A DNA stretch of 57,841 bases from Bugula neritina (lineage: Eukaryota > Bryozoa > Gymnolaemata > Cheilostomatida > Bugulidae), in assembly GCA_964035545.1 (NCBI GenBank), contig CAXIUT010000282.1, forward strand, positions 1-57,841, given 5' to 3'. Under the pieces are notes generated by a model. That model was given only the letters and a program-made list of their open reading frames with translations, was not told where the DNA came from and made no database searches. The position numbers and the translations under genes were made by a program. This document shows, one piece after another, positions 1-11,284 of the stretch (positions within the stretch are counted from its first letter, which is position 1; each line of letters begins with the position of its first letter).

Positions 1-1935
1 TCATCTCACCCTCTCTGGGACCCGAACGACCCACACCTCTCACTGAATTATACTAAGCCTACATCAAATTAGAATGATAATCCGCATAACACTTTTATTT
101 TGACTGGCCTAATGCCACCTCACAAAGAAGAAGACAACCCATCGGATTCGATTTGGTCGCTTTGCAGTAATTGGCTGATTTACTCACTACATCTGCAAAA
201 TAAATTCCTTTGCCGAACATGTAACCAGTACTTGGTGCCTATGGAGGCGCTATCCTCAATCCCTGACTCAAAATGCCCACATAGTTAGTTAGACGAGATC
301 CATGCCAAAGCAAATATTTATTACTTATCTATTTTTTATAATTGTTTTACTCTTGAATAGATATGAGTTCATAAATGGTTTATACTTGAATTGTGTACTA
401 ATTATGAGTAGGAGCATGTGAATTTTTGATATATTTCATTATCATATCATAAACAGGCTAAGATTCATTCAACAGTCTAATTTATCTATTCAATTTGTTA
501 TAATTTATATCCAACTAATTCAACTCAGCACTCTCCTGAATCTAATCTATCATTTTGGTATATATCTGAATATCTTATAACGATTGCAACAGCTACAACT
601 TGTTTTTAACTTTGCATTAAGTATCTATAGCAAAATTAGCCAAATTCTTCATCCAAAATCATGAGGAATAAATGAATAAAACGCACTACTCCATTGATTT
701 AATACCTATGGCCGCTTCTTGCCTCGAAATTAGTCCATCAATTATTTTAAAGCGCCATATCCCTTCAATATATTCGATTTTGCTATTTTTCCCAAAGGCA
801 TTTTCTTGGAATCATAGCCTGTATCCTTTATCTGGTTGTTCATCATCTTCATATCGAAAATAAGACGAATTAGATTTTGTATTTTCGGGTCTAGAGTCGA
901 TTCGATTGTTTTATTTTTTTTTTATCTTTTGCTAGGATAATAAAAATTTCTTTTAGATTTCTAGTTTGTAACTTCTACTTTTTTATATCCATGTTTTAAT
1001 TTTTATAAATGTTTAGAATGATAATTTTTGATAGCTTATTCTACGTTAAGCGGTCCCCCCAACCCCAACCCCAACCCCAACCCCAACCCCAACCCCAACC
1101 CCAACCCCAAATAGTTATTAAAATTTTAAAGAGACTATAAAATTTGCATTACATAAAATCTATTTATATTGTCTTGAATATCTGAATGGTTCATTGTTAA
1201 GGAATAGGTGATATTTTTATTATTATCTGTATAAACTTTTACTAATTTCGGACGTGAATAAAATTAGTCAACTAGTACTGCTTTATCTTCAGGCTTTTCT
1301 TATTATTCTTATTATTTGCATTACTAAAATGTATCTGAAAATGTTTTTTGACATTTTCTAGATTATTGTTTTTTATTTTAGGTTATCTATTTAAGTTTGT
1401 TCAATTTATCTAATTTCTATGACATTATTCTAAATTTATTTTATTTCTATTTTTACTTTTTTAATTTCTCATACTATCTTTGCTCCTTTTTCTTCTGGGC
1501 TTGAATCAACTTTCTCTATTATTCCTATTTAATCAGTTATTATCTACGATCTATCTTATCTTGATTCATTTTGATAAAATTGTCTTTCTATTTTTATCTA
1601 TCTCTTTAATTTTTCTTTTACCTAGATTTCTATTTATCTTTTTATTTATATTTATATTTATATTTATCTTTATCTTTATTTTATTCTTTATTTTATTCTT
1701 TTTCTTATCTTTTTTATTTAGCTTTAACTTTCATCAAAACCTTTTAGCACTTATATCCCTTTTCACTATCTTCAACTACTTTTCTTTTATATGGTACTTT
1801 TTATTAAATATCATCATCTTAAAACTATTGCTTTCTCAAATATTTATTATTACCAACAATATCATCTTAATCTTACTGATCAACATGTTAAACAAAAATG
1901 CTTTCAACTCGACCAGCAGAACGCCTTCCCCTCAT
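1..1935 (-). CDS. Poly(ADP-ribose) polymerase, PARP1/2-like; C-terminus off-window, WGR core overwritten by telomere repeat
   Basis: Nuclear enzyme that adds ADP-ribose chains from NAD+ to proteins at DNA breaks. Read with TAA/TAG = Glu from the ATG at 1935-1933. About 275 residues of highly charged sequence, with no visible zinc fingers, lead into the start of a WGR domain ([11 protein letters not shown]). A telomere array follows, then the rest of the WGR domain (GPLNVEEAIKNY), the regulatory domain ([32 protein letters not shown]), and the ART catalytic domain with LLWHGSR (His near 300), [19 protein letters not shown] and [14 protein letters not shown]. The final catalytic Glu lies beyond base 1. 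Two defects: the array at 1057-1110 sits where the WGR residues belong, and an in-frame TGA at 649-651 directly after PHDFG, with the catalytic part resuming one base out of register (ATG AAG AAT, 652 downward). A missing base is likelier than a real stop. Family assignment is certain. Confidence 0.95.
1057..1110. repeat. Internal telomeric array, (CCCCAA)9, inside PARP
   Basis: Nine perfect CCCCAA units, preceded by two extra C. The array lies inside the PARP coding sequence, and PARP coding continues in the same frame on both sides. Read on the minus strand it would encode only Leu-Gly repeats. It occupies 18 codons, the number expected between the NY and GP positions of a plant-type PARP WGR domain, which is where the WGR tripeptide should be. 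Confidence 0.97.
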
Positions 1936-2094
1936 TCAATATATATCTATATTATTTATTTTAATACAATTATTTTTAATATCAATATCTTATCAAACTA
2001 CACTTTTGTATTAATACCCGAATAATCTTCCCATTTCTATCAATTGAAATTACTCCATTATTTTATTTTATTTAAAAATATGATATTATGATGA

Positions 2095-2433
2095 TAATTA
2101 GATAAATTACGAATCATTTGGGCATAAAATATCTCCACAACTTCCCCAAACACTAAAGCTAATCACCCTGAACAATTCCATTTTGATCTTTATCACATTT
2201 AGGATCTTTTAACCCAAATTTAGCAAATATCTATTCCTCAGACTTATTATCAAGATAATTCAGTATTCTCTTATTTGGATTAGGCTGCTAAAGATCTGCT
2301 CGAAAAGCATCAGCTGTAGTCCTGTTAGTCAAATGAGGTATCACGTTATTCAAACTATATTATCAAAAATATGTACAGTTATGCTTTGATGCCATTGAAG
2401 ATAGCTGAACTGGCTTAGACATCTAACTAGTGA
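2095..2433 (+). CDS. Unknown protein, start not found
   Basis: Open frame of 112 codons under the TAR = Glu code, ending at TGA 2431-2433. It is rich in Tyr, Asn, Glu and Leu (for example NSVFSYLDEAAKDLLEKH) and looks coding. No ATG begins it: the nearest in-frame stop upstream is at 2092 and the first in-frame ATG is near the end, so a short first exon after an ATG near 2082-2091 is probable. The same frame stays coding-like for about 60 nt past the TGA (PRYDQLYDEIVSVRARIK), so the TGA may lie in a missed intron or be an error. It sits between divergent PARP and the CDPK gene. I recognise no family. Confidence 0.4.
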
Positions 2434-2642
2434 CCGAGGTATGACCAGCTGTATGATGAAATAGTCAGTGTGAGGGCAAGGATTAAGGTAAAGATTCGCA
2501 TTTAATAAAAATAATAAAATAAATATCCAAATGATTTTACATTTATCCTTTTAAAATATCAATATAGAATTTATGAAGGTTTCAATAGATGTTATTTTCT
2601 TTGTTTCACTTTGTTTAACTTTATTTCAATAATATAATAATT

Positions 2643-4133
2643 ATGCTAAAAACTTTTTACATAAAGAAGTAATTTTTTATTCAAAGCCATACAGATACAA
2701 TCAAAGATCATTATTAAATTCAAGAGGTATTATTAGTTTGATATTAGATAATAGGTCGAGGAGCATTTGCAACAGTATACAAAGCAAAAATGAAATACTA
2801 CCCTTACACTATAAGAGCAATAAAAAGAATAAAGAAAAAATATATAAAGAATCCTGCAAGTATTATAAGCTAATATACAATTTTGACTTCCCTCGACCAT
2901 CCTCAAATAATAAAAATATACCAAACTTTCTAAGACAATGACAACTTCTACATGGTCCTCGAGTAATACTACAACTATCTTAGTTATTGCGACGGGGGAT
3001 AGCTTTTCAAAAGATTATAATAGGAAGGTAATTTTACCTAAAGAGATGCTCGAGTTATATTTATCCAAATGGCCAATATAATTAACTATTGCCACTGTCA
3101 CAAAGTGTCACATAGAGATCTCAAGCCTTAAAACTTTCTTATGCTTTCAAAAAAAACACTAGACATCATGCTAATTGATTTCGGATTAAGTTTCAAATGG
3201 AAACATAGTATGCGCGACTAACTTTCAAAACAAAATACCAAAATAACAGGAACTGCATACTACATGTCCCCATAAATATTTCATAAAAGCTATGATTAGA
3301 GTTGCGATATCTGGTCTTTGGGCATTATTCTATTTATGCTGACCACAGGAGAACCACCAGTATCAGGATCAAGTAGTAATTAGATTATGGCTAATATCAA
3401 AGAAGGCAAATTCAATTTTGGCGGTAGATGTTGTTTAATATAGTATTGAAATAAAAATCACTTAATCCGAAATTAGTTGATCTTTTGGGTAGAATCTTTG
3501 TCGGATAGAAAAATAGGATAGGAATACAAGATATTATCAAACATCCATGGATGACTATGAATCTTGAAGACCAAAAACTTAAAATAAGTTTCTAAAAAAT
3601 AAATAAATTCTCAAAATTATCTAAAGTATTCATACAACTATCTTCAGTTTAAAGTCCTAGTTCTCAATTATTTGGCCTCCCAACTTCCACAAAAGTAAAT
3701 CATGGTTATGGGAAAAGCATTCAACTAGATGGATAAAAACAAAGACGGCTATGTAACTGTTGAAGAACTCGCAACCTACATGAAAGATTCAAATGCCAAC
3801 CCATAATACGAATAACTAGTAACCATCATCAAACACATGGATGTAGATTTCAATGGAAAACTAGCATATAATTAGTTCATATCAGCCTGTCTCTCAAAAG
3901 CAGCCTCCAATAGCAAATAATATCTACTCTATGCTTTCCACTACTTCGACATGAGCGGCGATGGCAAGATATCAAAAGATGAGTTGAGTTTGGTCTTGAA
4001 AGCATATAAGAAATAATATTCTGACAATAAGAAACTAATCGATCAGTTACTTTTGGATTCTGATGCAAATAAAGACGGACTAATAGATTTTTAATAATTT
4101 TGTAAATATCTCATAGAAAAAGTTGAATAGTGA
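2643..4133 (+). CDS. Calcium-dependent protein kinase (CDPK)
   Basis: Ser/Thr kinase switched on by Ca2+ through its own EF-hands; 468 residues after removing four introns at 2727-2747, 2963-2983, 3424-3443 and 3626-3647 (21, 21, 20 and 22 nt). Kinase domain: glycine loop GRGAFATVYKA, VAIK-type lysine in RAIKRIKKK, DYCDGGELFKRL, catalytic HRDLKPEN, DFG in LIDFGLSF, GTAYYMSPEIF, DIWSLG. A typical CDPK junction helix follows (VLNYLASQLPQKEI), then four EF-hand loops including MDKNKDGYVTVEEL, MDVDFNGKLAYNEF, DMSGDGKISKDEL and DANKDGLIDFEEF. The Glu of KPEN and of SPEIF and several loop position-12 Glu are TAA or TAG codons, which makes this gene strong evidence for the genetic code. The ATG at 2643 is the only in-frame one ahead of the domain. 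It ends 48 nt before the next gene. Confidence 0.97.
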
Positions 4134-4181
4134 TATTTAAATCATTCATTTAATTAACACGAATGCCTATTTATATCAATT

Positions 4182-5993
4182 ATGTCGATTTCACTTGATT
4201 AGGAAGAGTTCAGCATTGCTCTCTATCTGCAACAAATATGCAAAAAACAAACCATCTACTATGACTAGTAGTCAACAGATACACTCTAAATAGATTTTGC
4301 TAACCTCCAAAAAGAGCTATCTAAAGTGCAAGTCATCCAAGAAAGAACCTACGAACAAATCGTCTAATTTGTCGATCAACACAGATAAAGATTCATTGAA
4401 ATCAACTAGCAACTATAAGATATCGAAGGAAAAGTAAAAAGAAGTGAAAATATTCTCAAATTGTTAAGTGGAAAAATCGATGACTACAAATCAGAGTACT
4501 ATCTAACATAATCTAAAATGCAAAAATTTATCAATTAATACGAAATGAGATTGATTAAAAAACAAATTATCACTCTATCTAAAAACTAAGCCATCTTTTT
4601 AATGAGATTTAATGGACAATTCGAACAAATCACAAACAAATAAATCAAATAGCTAAATCTCAACCAAAAATATCTTATTTCAAGATTCACATATAAACTC
4701 AACTTCATACGATCCTTGTATGACCACAACATTGTCAAAGAAGAGCTATCAGAATCATAGTAAATCGGTTAGATGGTTAACTATCTAGCAGAATAGTTTG
4801 AACTCTACCTAAGTGAACAACTTGCTAAATATCAAACTCTATTGTCCAGATGTGTTGATGATATGGAAAAAGATAAAATAATTTAGATATTGAATCAAAT
4901 CAGAGCATGGTATATGAATTTGGGGAAGCAGGAAGAGTATTATAGAATTATATAAAAAAATACTATTTAAAAATAAATGCAGTATGGATAAAAATTACTC
5001 GTTTCTAACAAAGCATCTCTTCTATCAGGAAAAGATTACCACATTATTTAAGAAGTTTTCACTAGAATCTTCAAAACTATTGTCCCCTTTCCAGAAAACC
5101 ATCCTAAATAAAGACTAAAATCCCTCTTATTTTCATTTTTCAAGAAAGAATAGCTAAAATTTCTTTATACATATGCCATGCCTATTTTCCCTTTAGCCTA
5201 TAGAAGTTATTTCTCGTCACTTAAAAACACTCACCTTCAAGCCTGGCTTAAACAAGAGTTAACAGATCATCATGGTTGGAATTTAAAGATGTGGGTACAA
5301 GTAAGATAAAAAAATATCAGTGATAGATCAAGTAATGATAGTGATATGATCAAATGGATATAAATCATATTCAAAAATACTTGTATCCTACCAGGTACTT
5401 TACCTTAGTTTACTCGTTTGGTATTTAAAATAGTCAACAGATATCTTAATAGACTCATTTCAAGTGACTTCTTGCCATCTTAGTTTTCAAAATTAATCAA
5501 TCAAAAAAATACAGTTGGCCCTGCTTTTAAAAGAAAGTTATCTGAGGCACGCTAAGGAACAGAAAATATAGCAAATCAAGCAGAATAAATAATCACTAAA
5601 TAGTTCAATAAAGCAATAAACACAATTCTGACTAAAAATTTACATAATATTTCCTCTAGTTGTCAAGGTAGTCTTGAACAAGCTAAATCTTTTGTAAGCA
5701 AAATAATTAAAAAAGATCGTGAATTTGTCCAAAATAATACAATAAACAAATATGAAACAATATTTAAACCTTTGCAGGCATTTATCAAAAATAGTTCTTA
5801 ACTTAGTGAAGACAGTATCACACATATCACTCATTTTGTTGAAAAAATGATGATATAACACTATGATTCAGTCTATGCAAAAGAAATCTTCGCTTATTCG
5901 AAAGTTCATCTAGTACCAGAGCAAATTAGCTTGGTAATGGAAGTTGTTGGAAGGGAAAGAACGACTCTATTCACATCTCAAGAATAAAAATGA
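4182..5993 (+). CDS. Unknown helical protein, 603 residues
   Basis: Uninterrupted frame from ATG 4182 to TGA 5991-5993 with TAR = Glu and no introns. The first ~180 residues are rich in Glu, Gln, Lys and Leu and look like coiled coil (QKELSKVQVIQERTYEQIV). The rest is helical and mostly hydrophilic, with no signal peptide or membrane segment. The long N-terminal coil followed by a helical rod resembles vesicle-tethering-complex subunits in general shape, but I cannot match it to COG, exocyst or GARP proteins and do not claim that. An earlier ATG at 4163 is out of frame and closed by TGA within 11 codons. It is on the same strand as the CDPK 48 nt upstream and convergent with the acylase gene 40 nt downstream. 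Confidence 0.85.
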
Positions 5994-6033
5994 TTCTTAA
6001 ATTGTATTAGTATAATTGCTTATGAAATCATGA

Positions 6034-8547
6034 TCATAGATTTTCAACAGTAAAAGTCCATCCCTCTGGAAGTCCTTCTTTGAAGGGATTTCTGACGATA
6101 TATTCAATATATTAATTTTTACCTATGAAATGACTATAATAAGGACTGAGGATTCTCTCGCTCTGCCCTGTTTGAAGTGAAAAAATAGTTCTATTTAGAT
6201 CTGAAATAAATCTAAATCCAGGATTTACAATAGAATCAAACTGTTTCGCATGATGAACATAGATAGCCACATTGAGAGTACGAGAGTTACCTCCTGATTC
6301 ATAATCTCTGTTCCATATCATATTCAATAAAGGAATATCTGAAAAAGGAATAATTTTAAATGTCTGTTTATGTATTTTACCCCATCTGTACTCTTCAATA
6401 TTTTGACTTCCGAATAATTTTTACAATTATTGAGGTAGTTTCTTAAAAGTCAAAGCAATACTTACTTCACAAGGATGAAACTAAGGATATTTACTTGTAT
6501 CTAAACTTCTACAAACAACTTTATCATCTTCTTCTAGTTTATTTTTACCATATCTTTCAAGCAATTTAAAATGATAGTTTTCAAAAAAAGCATGAGCCAC
6601 AATTGACTTTCTTTCCTATTCACTCAGAGAGGTCATTGTGAGTAAAGAATAATGAAATAATTGTTCCCACACATTGTAAATAGATGCCTGAATGGAATCT
6701 TTGCTCATTTAGCAATTCCATCCTTGCATTTTGCTAAATAATATTTCTGTCACTGGATGCGACCATAACTTTCGACTAACTGTCATTCTACCTAAAAATT
6801 ATGGTAATACTTCACATAAAAACTGATCTTTTTAACTAAGTTGCATCTCAATCATATCCTAAAATGTAAATTTCTTTTTATTCTATATTCCTTCCCTAAG
6901 AATCTTATCAATAATAAAAGAACGGCTTGTAGTTAATTGATGAATACTTGATCTATACTTGTAGTTATCTGAGACAAATTTGTTGTTGCCTAATGCCAAA
7001 TATCCCTTGGATGAATTTAGAAGTACTGGTTTTTCTTAAAATGATACTTGACCTTACATATCATAGATATCAGTGTTGCCATCTTTTATAAAAGATCCCA
7101 TCTAAGGGATTTTACGGATAGGAATGCTACCAAAAGGAGTGTAACCAAATGTTTGATTACGAGTGATTAATATATTGTCTATACTGGGATGTTCTGCATC
7201 TTTATAAATATCCCAAAATTACTACTATTTAGTTAAAATAAGAATTTTTAAAAGATTTTTAGCTGAAAATCTATCAGGTTTAAAGTGAGAAGCCACTAAA
7301 CTAAGAGTATGATTATCTTTATAATGATTAGGCAATGGATATCCATATTTTAAATGAATATCAAGATAAATAGACTCTATTATTACTCCTCGATGAGTAT
7401 GATGGAACGTTTAAATCATATCTGTTCCACCTCTTACTTTAAAGTGTTATTATCTTTATTAAAAATTCAACCATTAGTCTTTGAATTTATATTGAAGAAC
7501 TCCTGAATTGTTACGAATAGTTTCATAGTATACATCTTTATTATCTATATAACCTGCTGTAGATCCCCATGCTCCGAATTATGATACACCTACAGAAACC
7601 GTTGGAATTCCCTCAGGCATAACTCCAAATCTTCTTGATAAGATCTCATTATTTTCTTTAAGAAGAATAGTTTCAAAAGAGAAAAATACTCCTGGAAGCA
7701 AAGATCCTAGATGAGGATCATTAGCTAAGATAGGTCGTCCACTTTTCGTGTGTTATCCTCCAACTACCCATGCATTAGATCCAACTCCTTCCTGTGCTCC
7801 AGCCAAATGAGGAAAATTAATAGATCCAAGTGTCATGTTCTTTTTGACCCAATGTTCTTTAATAATCTATTTTTGTTTGCTTATATCATATTTTTCATAA
7901 ATTCCCATCTTTTTTAGCTACTAATCATTAACTATCGTCGTTTATCTGAATAAATTTTCTCTTCCAAAATTTAAGATCTTAGTAGTAAGATCAAATCCAA
8001 CTGTTTCCAGCAATCTTTGTCTTCCTAATTAGTAAAACCAATCGAACTAAAGAGTAAAAGATAGAAAATTAATCATAGCTAAAGTATTTTCAACTTCCCA
8101 ATCTTCCCATTTCAGCCAAAATAAATAAAATTATAAAGGAAGCATTTTAACAGTTTTAGCATATGTATTAATACCGTCAACATAAGCTGATAAATACTTC
8201 AGAGTTTATGGGTCAGTATGGTCTTTATTAACCTTAGCCATTTTATGAAACCCAATATTTCTCATTTATAGATCAGAAATAAGCAAATCTGGTCCAAAAA
8301 TTTAAGCTAATCTTCCTTAAAGTAACATTTTTTTGAAGTAAATGGTCCATAATCGATCTTGTCCTTCAGCATAACCTAATCCAAAACACATAGCTTAAAT
8401 ATCTTTACTATAGATATGAGGTATTCCAAGTTAATCCCTTGCAATTGAAAACTTATACTTGGTTTGAGGTTGATCTCTTTCAAGAAATGTGAGTTTATAT
8501 ATAAAAAGCCAGAAGAGCAACCAGAAGAAGATAGTAATCTTTTTCAT
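6034..8547 (-). CDS. Penicillin-acylase-type (peptidase S45) Ntn hydrolase with signal anchor
   Basis: Amidase of the penicillin acylase family, which self-cleaves to free an N-terminal nucleophile Ser and hydrolyses amide bonds such as N-acyl groups. It has 837 residues and no introns, close to the family's usual 750-850. The N-terminus MKKITIFFWLLFWLFIYK is a signal peptide or anchor, so the enzyme is secreted, lysosomal or membrane-bound. Family landmarks in order: DELGIPHIYSKD, GLGYAEGQDRLWT, EGRLAEIFGPD, then GVGSNAWVVGG with the nucleophile Ser codon near 7779, SGRPILANDPHL, and near the C-terminus LQTGQSERILSPYYSHF. The real substrate cannot be told from sequence. The family is mainly bacterial but also occurs in protists. 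The gene lies 37 nt from its same-strand neighbour upstream (8585). Confidence 0.95.
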
Positions 8548-8584
8548 TGTTGATCAAATAAATAACTGATAAAGATATAAATTA

Positions 8585-9451
8585 TCATTTTATATTTTTT
8601 TGAAGTTCTGTCGGAAAAAGAGTTGATTCTTAATGTGTCTATATACTAGGTTCTGTTTGTAGATGTTTTGGACCTAAAACGTTCGATCTTTTATCTCGAC
8701 CCATTTTGAATAGTTGATTGTTATTTGTTACTTTATTTTTCATGATTTATTATTTTCTATAATAATTAGCTATATTTTTACCCATCCTTTTGATCCTCAT
8801 TTCCAATAAATTTTTACTCAACTGCTGTGATTTCAAATGATGATTTTTAATTTATTTTTCTTATTTTACCCTCGGAAGAGAATCAATCGATTTCAAAGGT
8901 TTTTTATCAAGAATGGTCTAACTTTTATTATTACCTTCATTTGCTTTACCTAGATATCTACTAGCTTTTAATTCTACTTTATTATTAGGTTGTGTTTTAA
9001 AATGAGTAATTCTTTTTTTGATTTGCATTGATCTTTGATAATCTTTCATTAAATTTTATTGATTTAATGATGAATTCATAGATTTAACTCTTGATTTAAT
9101 TCTATAGTTTTATTTTTATTGCTAAAACATTTTATACCTTGATTTTGTTGATCTATTTACCTTCAAAATATTAGCATCAGCTACAGTTTGAAAACTTAAA
9201 CTAGGTTTCATTTTTTGTATCTTATTTACTATTTTTGAATTTTATCTAGCTATTTATAAACTTTTAGTATTATATTTTCTCTAAAAATTACCATGACTAA
9301 CATTGCTATAATGATCTTTCGATGAATCAATGAATAGTTGACTCTTCCTATCTGACTTTATCTTTTATAACTTTTTTTTATGAAGATCATAATCATGTTT
9401 TTGTGTGTATAGTTGATTCAAAGGAGGTATTTTCATGTTATCAGGCTTCAT
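8585..9451 (-). CDS. CFAP97/hemingway-like axonemal protein
   Basis: 288 residues, no introns, very basic. Residues ~20-90 match the CFAP97 (KIAA1430/hemingway) pattern: a Lys-rich helix (KKKLEKIKSDRKSQLFID), a short SSKDHYSNV stretch, a basic segment ending in RKYNTKSLEIARENSKI, then VNKIQKMKPSLS. The signature is the Arg/Ile-Glu-Arg-Glu-Asn run followed by Lys-Ile. In animals and algae such proteins are needed for cilium or flagellum building. The remainder (RVKEEKEIKNHHLKSQQL and similar) is disordered and basic. It starts 30 nt from the divergent receptor-like gene at 9482, so the two share a very short promoter. The assignment rests on a short domain seen by eye. Confidence 0.65.
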
Positions 9452-9481
9452 TATAATAATATATTTATCATTGATAGTTAT

Positions 9482-11257
9482 ATGAAATAATCAAAAAAAT
9501 AATCATTTTGCTAACAACTAAAAATAAAATTCAGTCAACTCAGCTTCTGGAAAAAAATTATCATCATTTTTACACTTAATACCTGTCTACTACTCATCGC
9601 AACAGATGCCATTATGCTTTCTCTATTCAGTAATATCAAAAATGAAATTTAACATATTTCCAATGAATAGCAAACACTATTCAATACAGCATCAACTGGA
9701 CAAGTAGTTTAAATAACATCTAAAATGGTGGTAAGTAAAATAAATTTTTATGGAGGAATTCTAGGACAACTTGTCAACACTTACAAGAAATTCCATCAAA
9801 TTCCAAGTATTTATACTGATTTATAAGGAACCAATCCACAGTTACCTCAATTTACTTCAACATTTACCAATGTTTCATATAGTTAACCAGCTTATTATCG
9901 ATATAACAGCTAAACTACCTTTACAAGTTTGCCATATTTAGATTAATTGCTTCCTGATTTACTACCTGAAGAATATTATTATTCTTAAACTAAAAGAATC
10001 AATATTTATGTTCAAAATAAAACCAATTTAAATGATTTTAGTGCTAGAACCTTTCCAGCCACTGATGATTTTATCATATAAAATCTAACATAGATATCGA
10101 GGAGATTCGATAATACCTCGGCTGGAATGTATACTATTAGCAACCCATATTCTGATTCTTTGGTCATAAATGAAAATAATACTGAAACTTTGTTAGCTTT
10201 TAGGACAATAATATATTCAAATGATCAAAATATCATGATAGAAATAGAAGTAAAACAATCTCTATTCACTTAAATGTTACAACAAATATTATTCTTACGC
10301 ACAGCAAGTGTATATCTCTACTCAATCGACTCAGAAAACTATCTATTTTACAATACAGATCCTCCACCACCAATACAATCCTCAATAGCGTCTCTATCTT
10401 CCCTAGGCTACAAAAGAATAACAAAACCAAAAACATACTAATAAGAATAATAACTCAGTTTTGTCGCTTCTACAGCATCACTATCAAATAACTACAAGAT
10501 CAATGAAATTGCAACTCTTACTAATACAACAAATGACAATATTCGATGTTTAGTAGTAGTTATTGCAAAATAAATAGAAAATCCTGCTAATTCTATTCAA
10601 TTGTTTTTAGATTCAGAATCTACTGTTTTAACTGGCATTATTCTAGCTTGGAGCTTTATTATTTTATTATCTACTGTAGCTCTAGCAACTGTTGTAGGAA
10701 ATTATATTTTTTATAATCTTAAATCATTATCAACTAAAATGAAAGATTATATCAAAGATCCAAGTCTATTTCATAATGTTATCATTTAATTAAAAGAATT
10801 AGAACTTAAAGGCATCTTAAAAAGATTAAGCTAAAACTTAATATCCATTATTTAGAAAATATAAGTGAGAAAAAAATAAAGAAAAAATAGAATAAGTCAA
10901 AATTATCATCCTTTGAGTATTGGAGATCAAAAATTCCAAGAAAGACAACAACTAAATGATTACTAGATTATATAAAATATAAAAAAATAGGTTAAGCAAA
11001 GAGTTTAATAATTAAAATATGAAGAGTATGAGAAATAAAGAATATAAAAATAATTATAAGAATAAAAAAGAAAAGAATAATAAAGATTAAAATAATTATA
11101 AGTATAAAGAGAAAGAGATGAAATATAAAAGTTATGGAAATAGAAGGCATAAAAATTATAAGAAAGAATCAAAAGGTACGATCATAATATTTCAATATAA
11201 GAAGAAAAAGATTAATAGTTTTCAGATAAAGAAGACAGTAAAGATAAATTAAAATGA
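9482..11257 (+). CDS. Two-TM receptor-like membrane protein with extracytoplasmic domain and charged coiled-coil tail
   Basis: 591 residues, no introns, ATG 9482 to TGA 11255. Residues ~24-45 form a first hydrophobic segment (KIIIIFTLNTCLLLIATDAI). Then come about 335 residues rich in Thr, Ser, Asn and Tyr with no Cys pattern, which should face outside or a lumen, and a second membrane helix near 10627-10710 (GIILAWSFIILLSTVALATV). The last ~180 residues are cytoplasmic and become an almost pure Glu/Lys/Arg coiled coil. A sensor flanked by two membrane segments is the layout of Cache/PDC-type receptors, but no catalytic domain follows and I cannot confirm the fold. It could instead be an adhesion or cortical anchor protein. 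It is convergent with the MORN gene 27 nt away. Confidence 0.8.
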
Positions 11258-11284
11258 TAAAATATTAAATAAATTATATATTAA

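Noticed and set aside
649-651. TGA as selenocysteine or as a sense codon in PARP
   Set aside because: The downstream conserved sequence is in another frame, so reassigning TGA would not restore it.
1057-1110. A genuine in-frame microsatellite adding a Leu-Gly linker to PARP
   Set aside because: The repeat is exactly the telomeric unit, recurs at three other places, and takes the place of the essential WGR residues instead of adding to them.
1480-2025. Plus-strand frame of 181 hydrophobic residues
   Set aside because: Antisense of the charged N-terminal region of PARP. The minus-strand reading gives a continuous protein joined to recognisable PARP domains.
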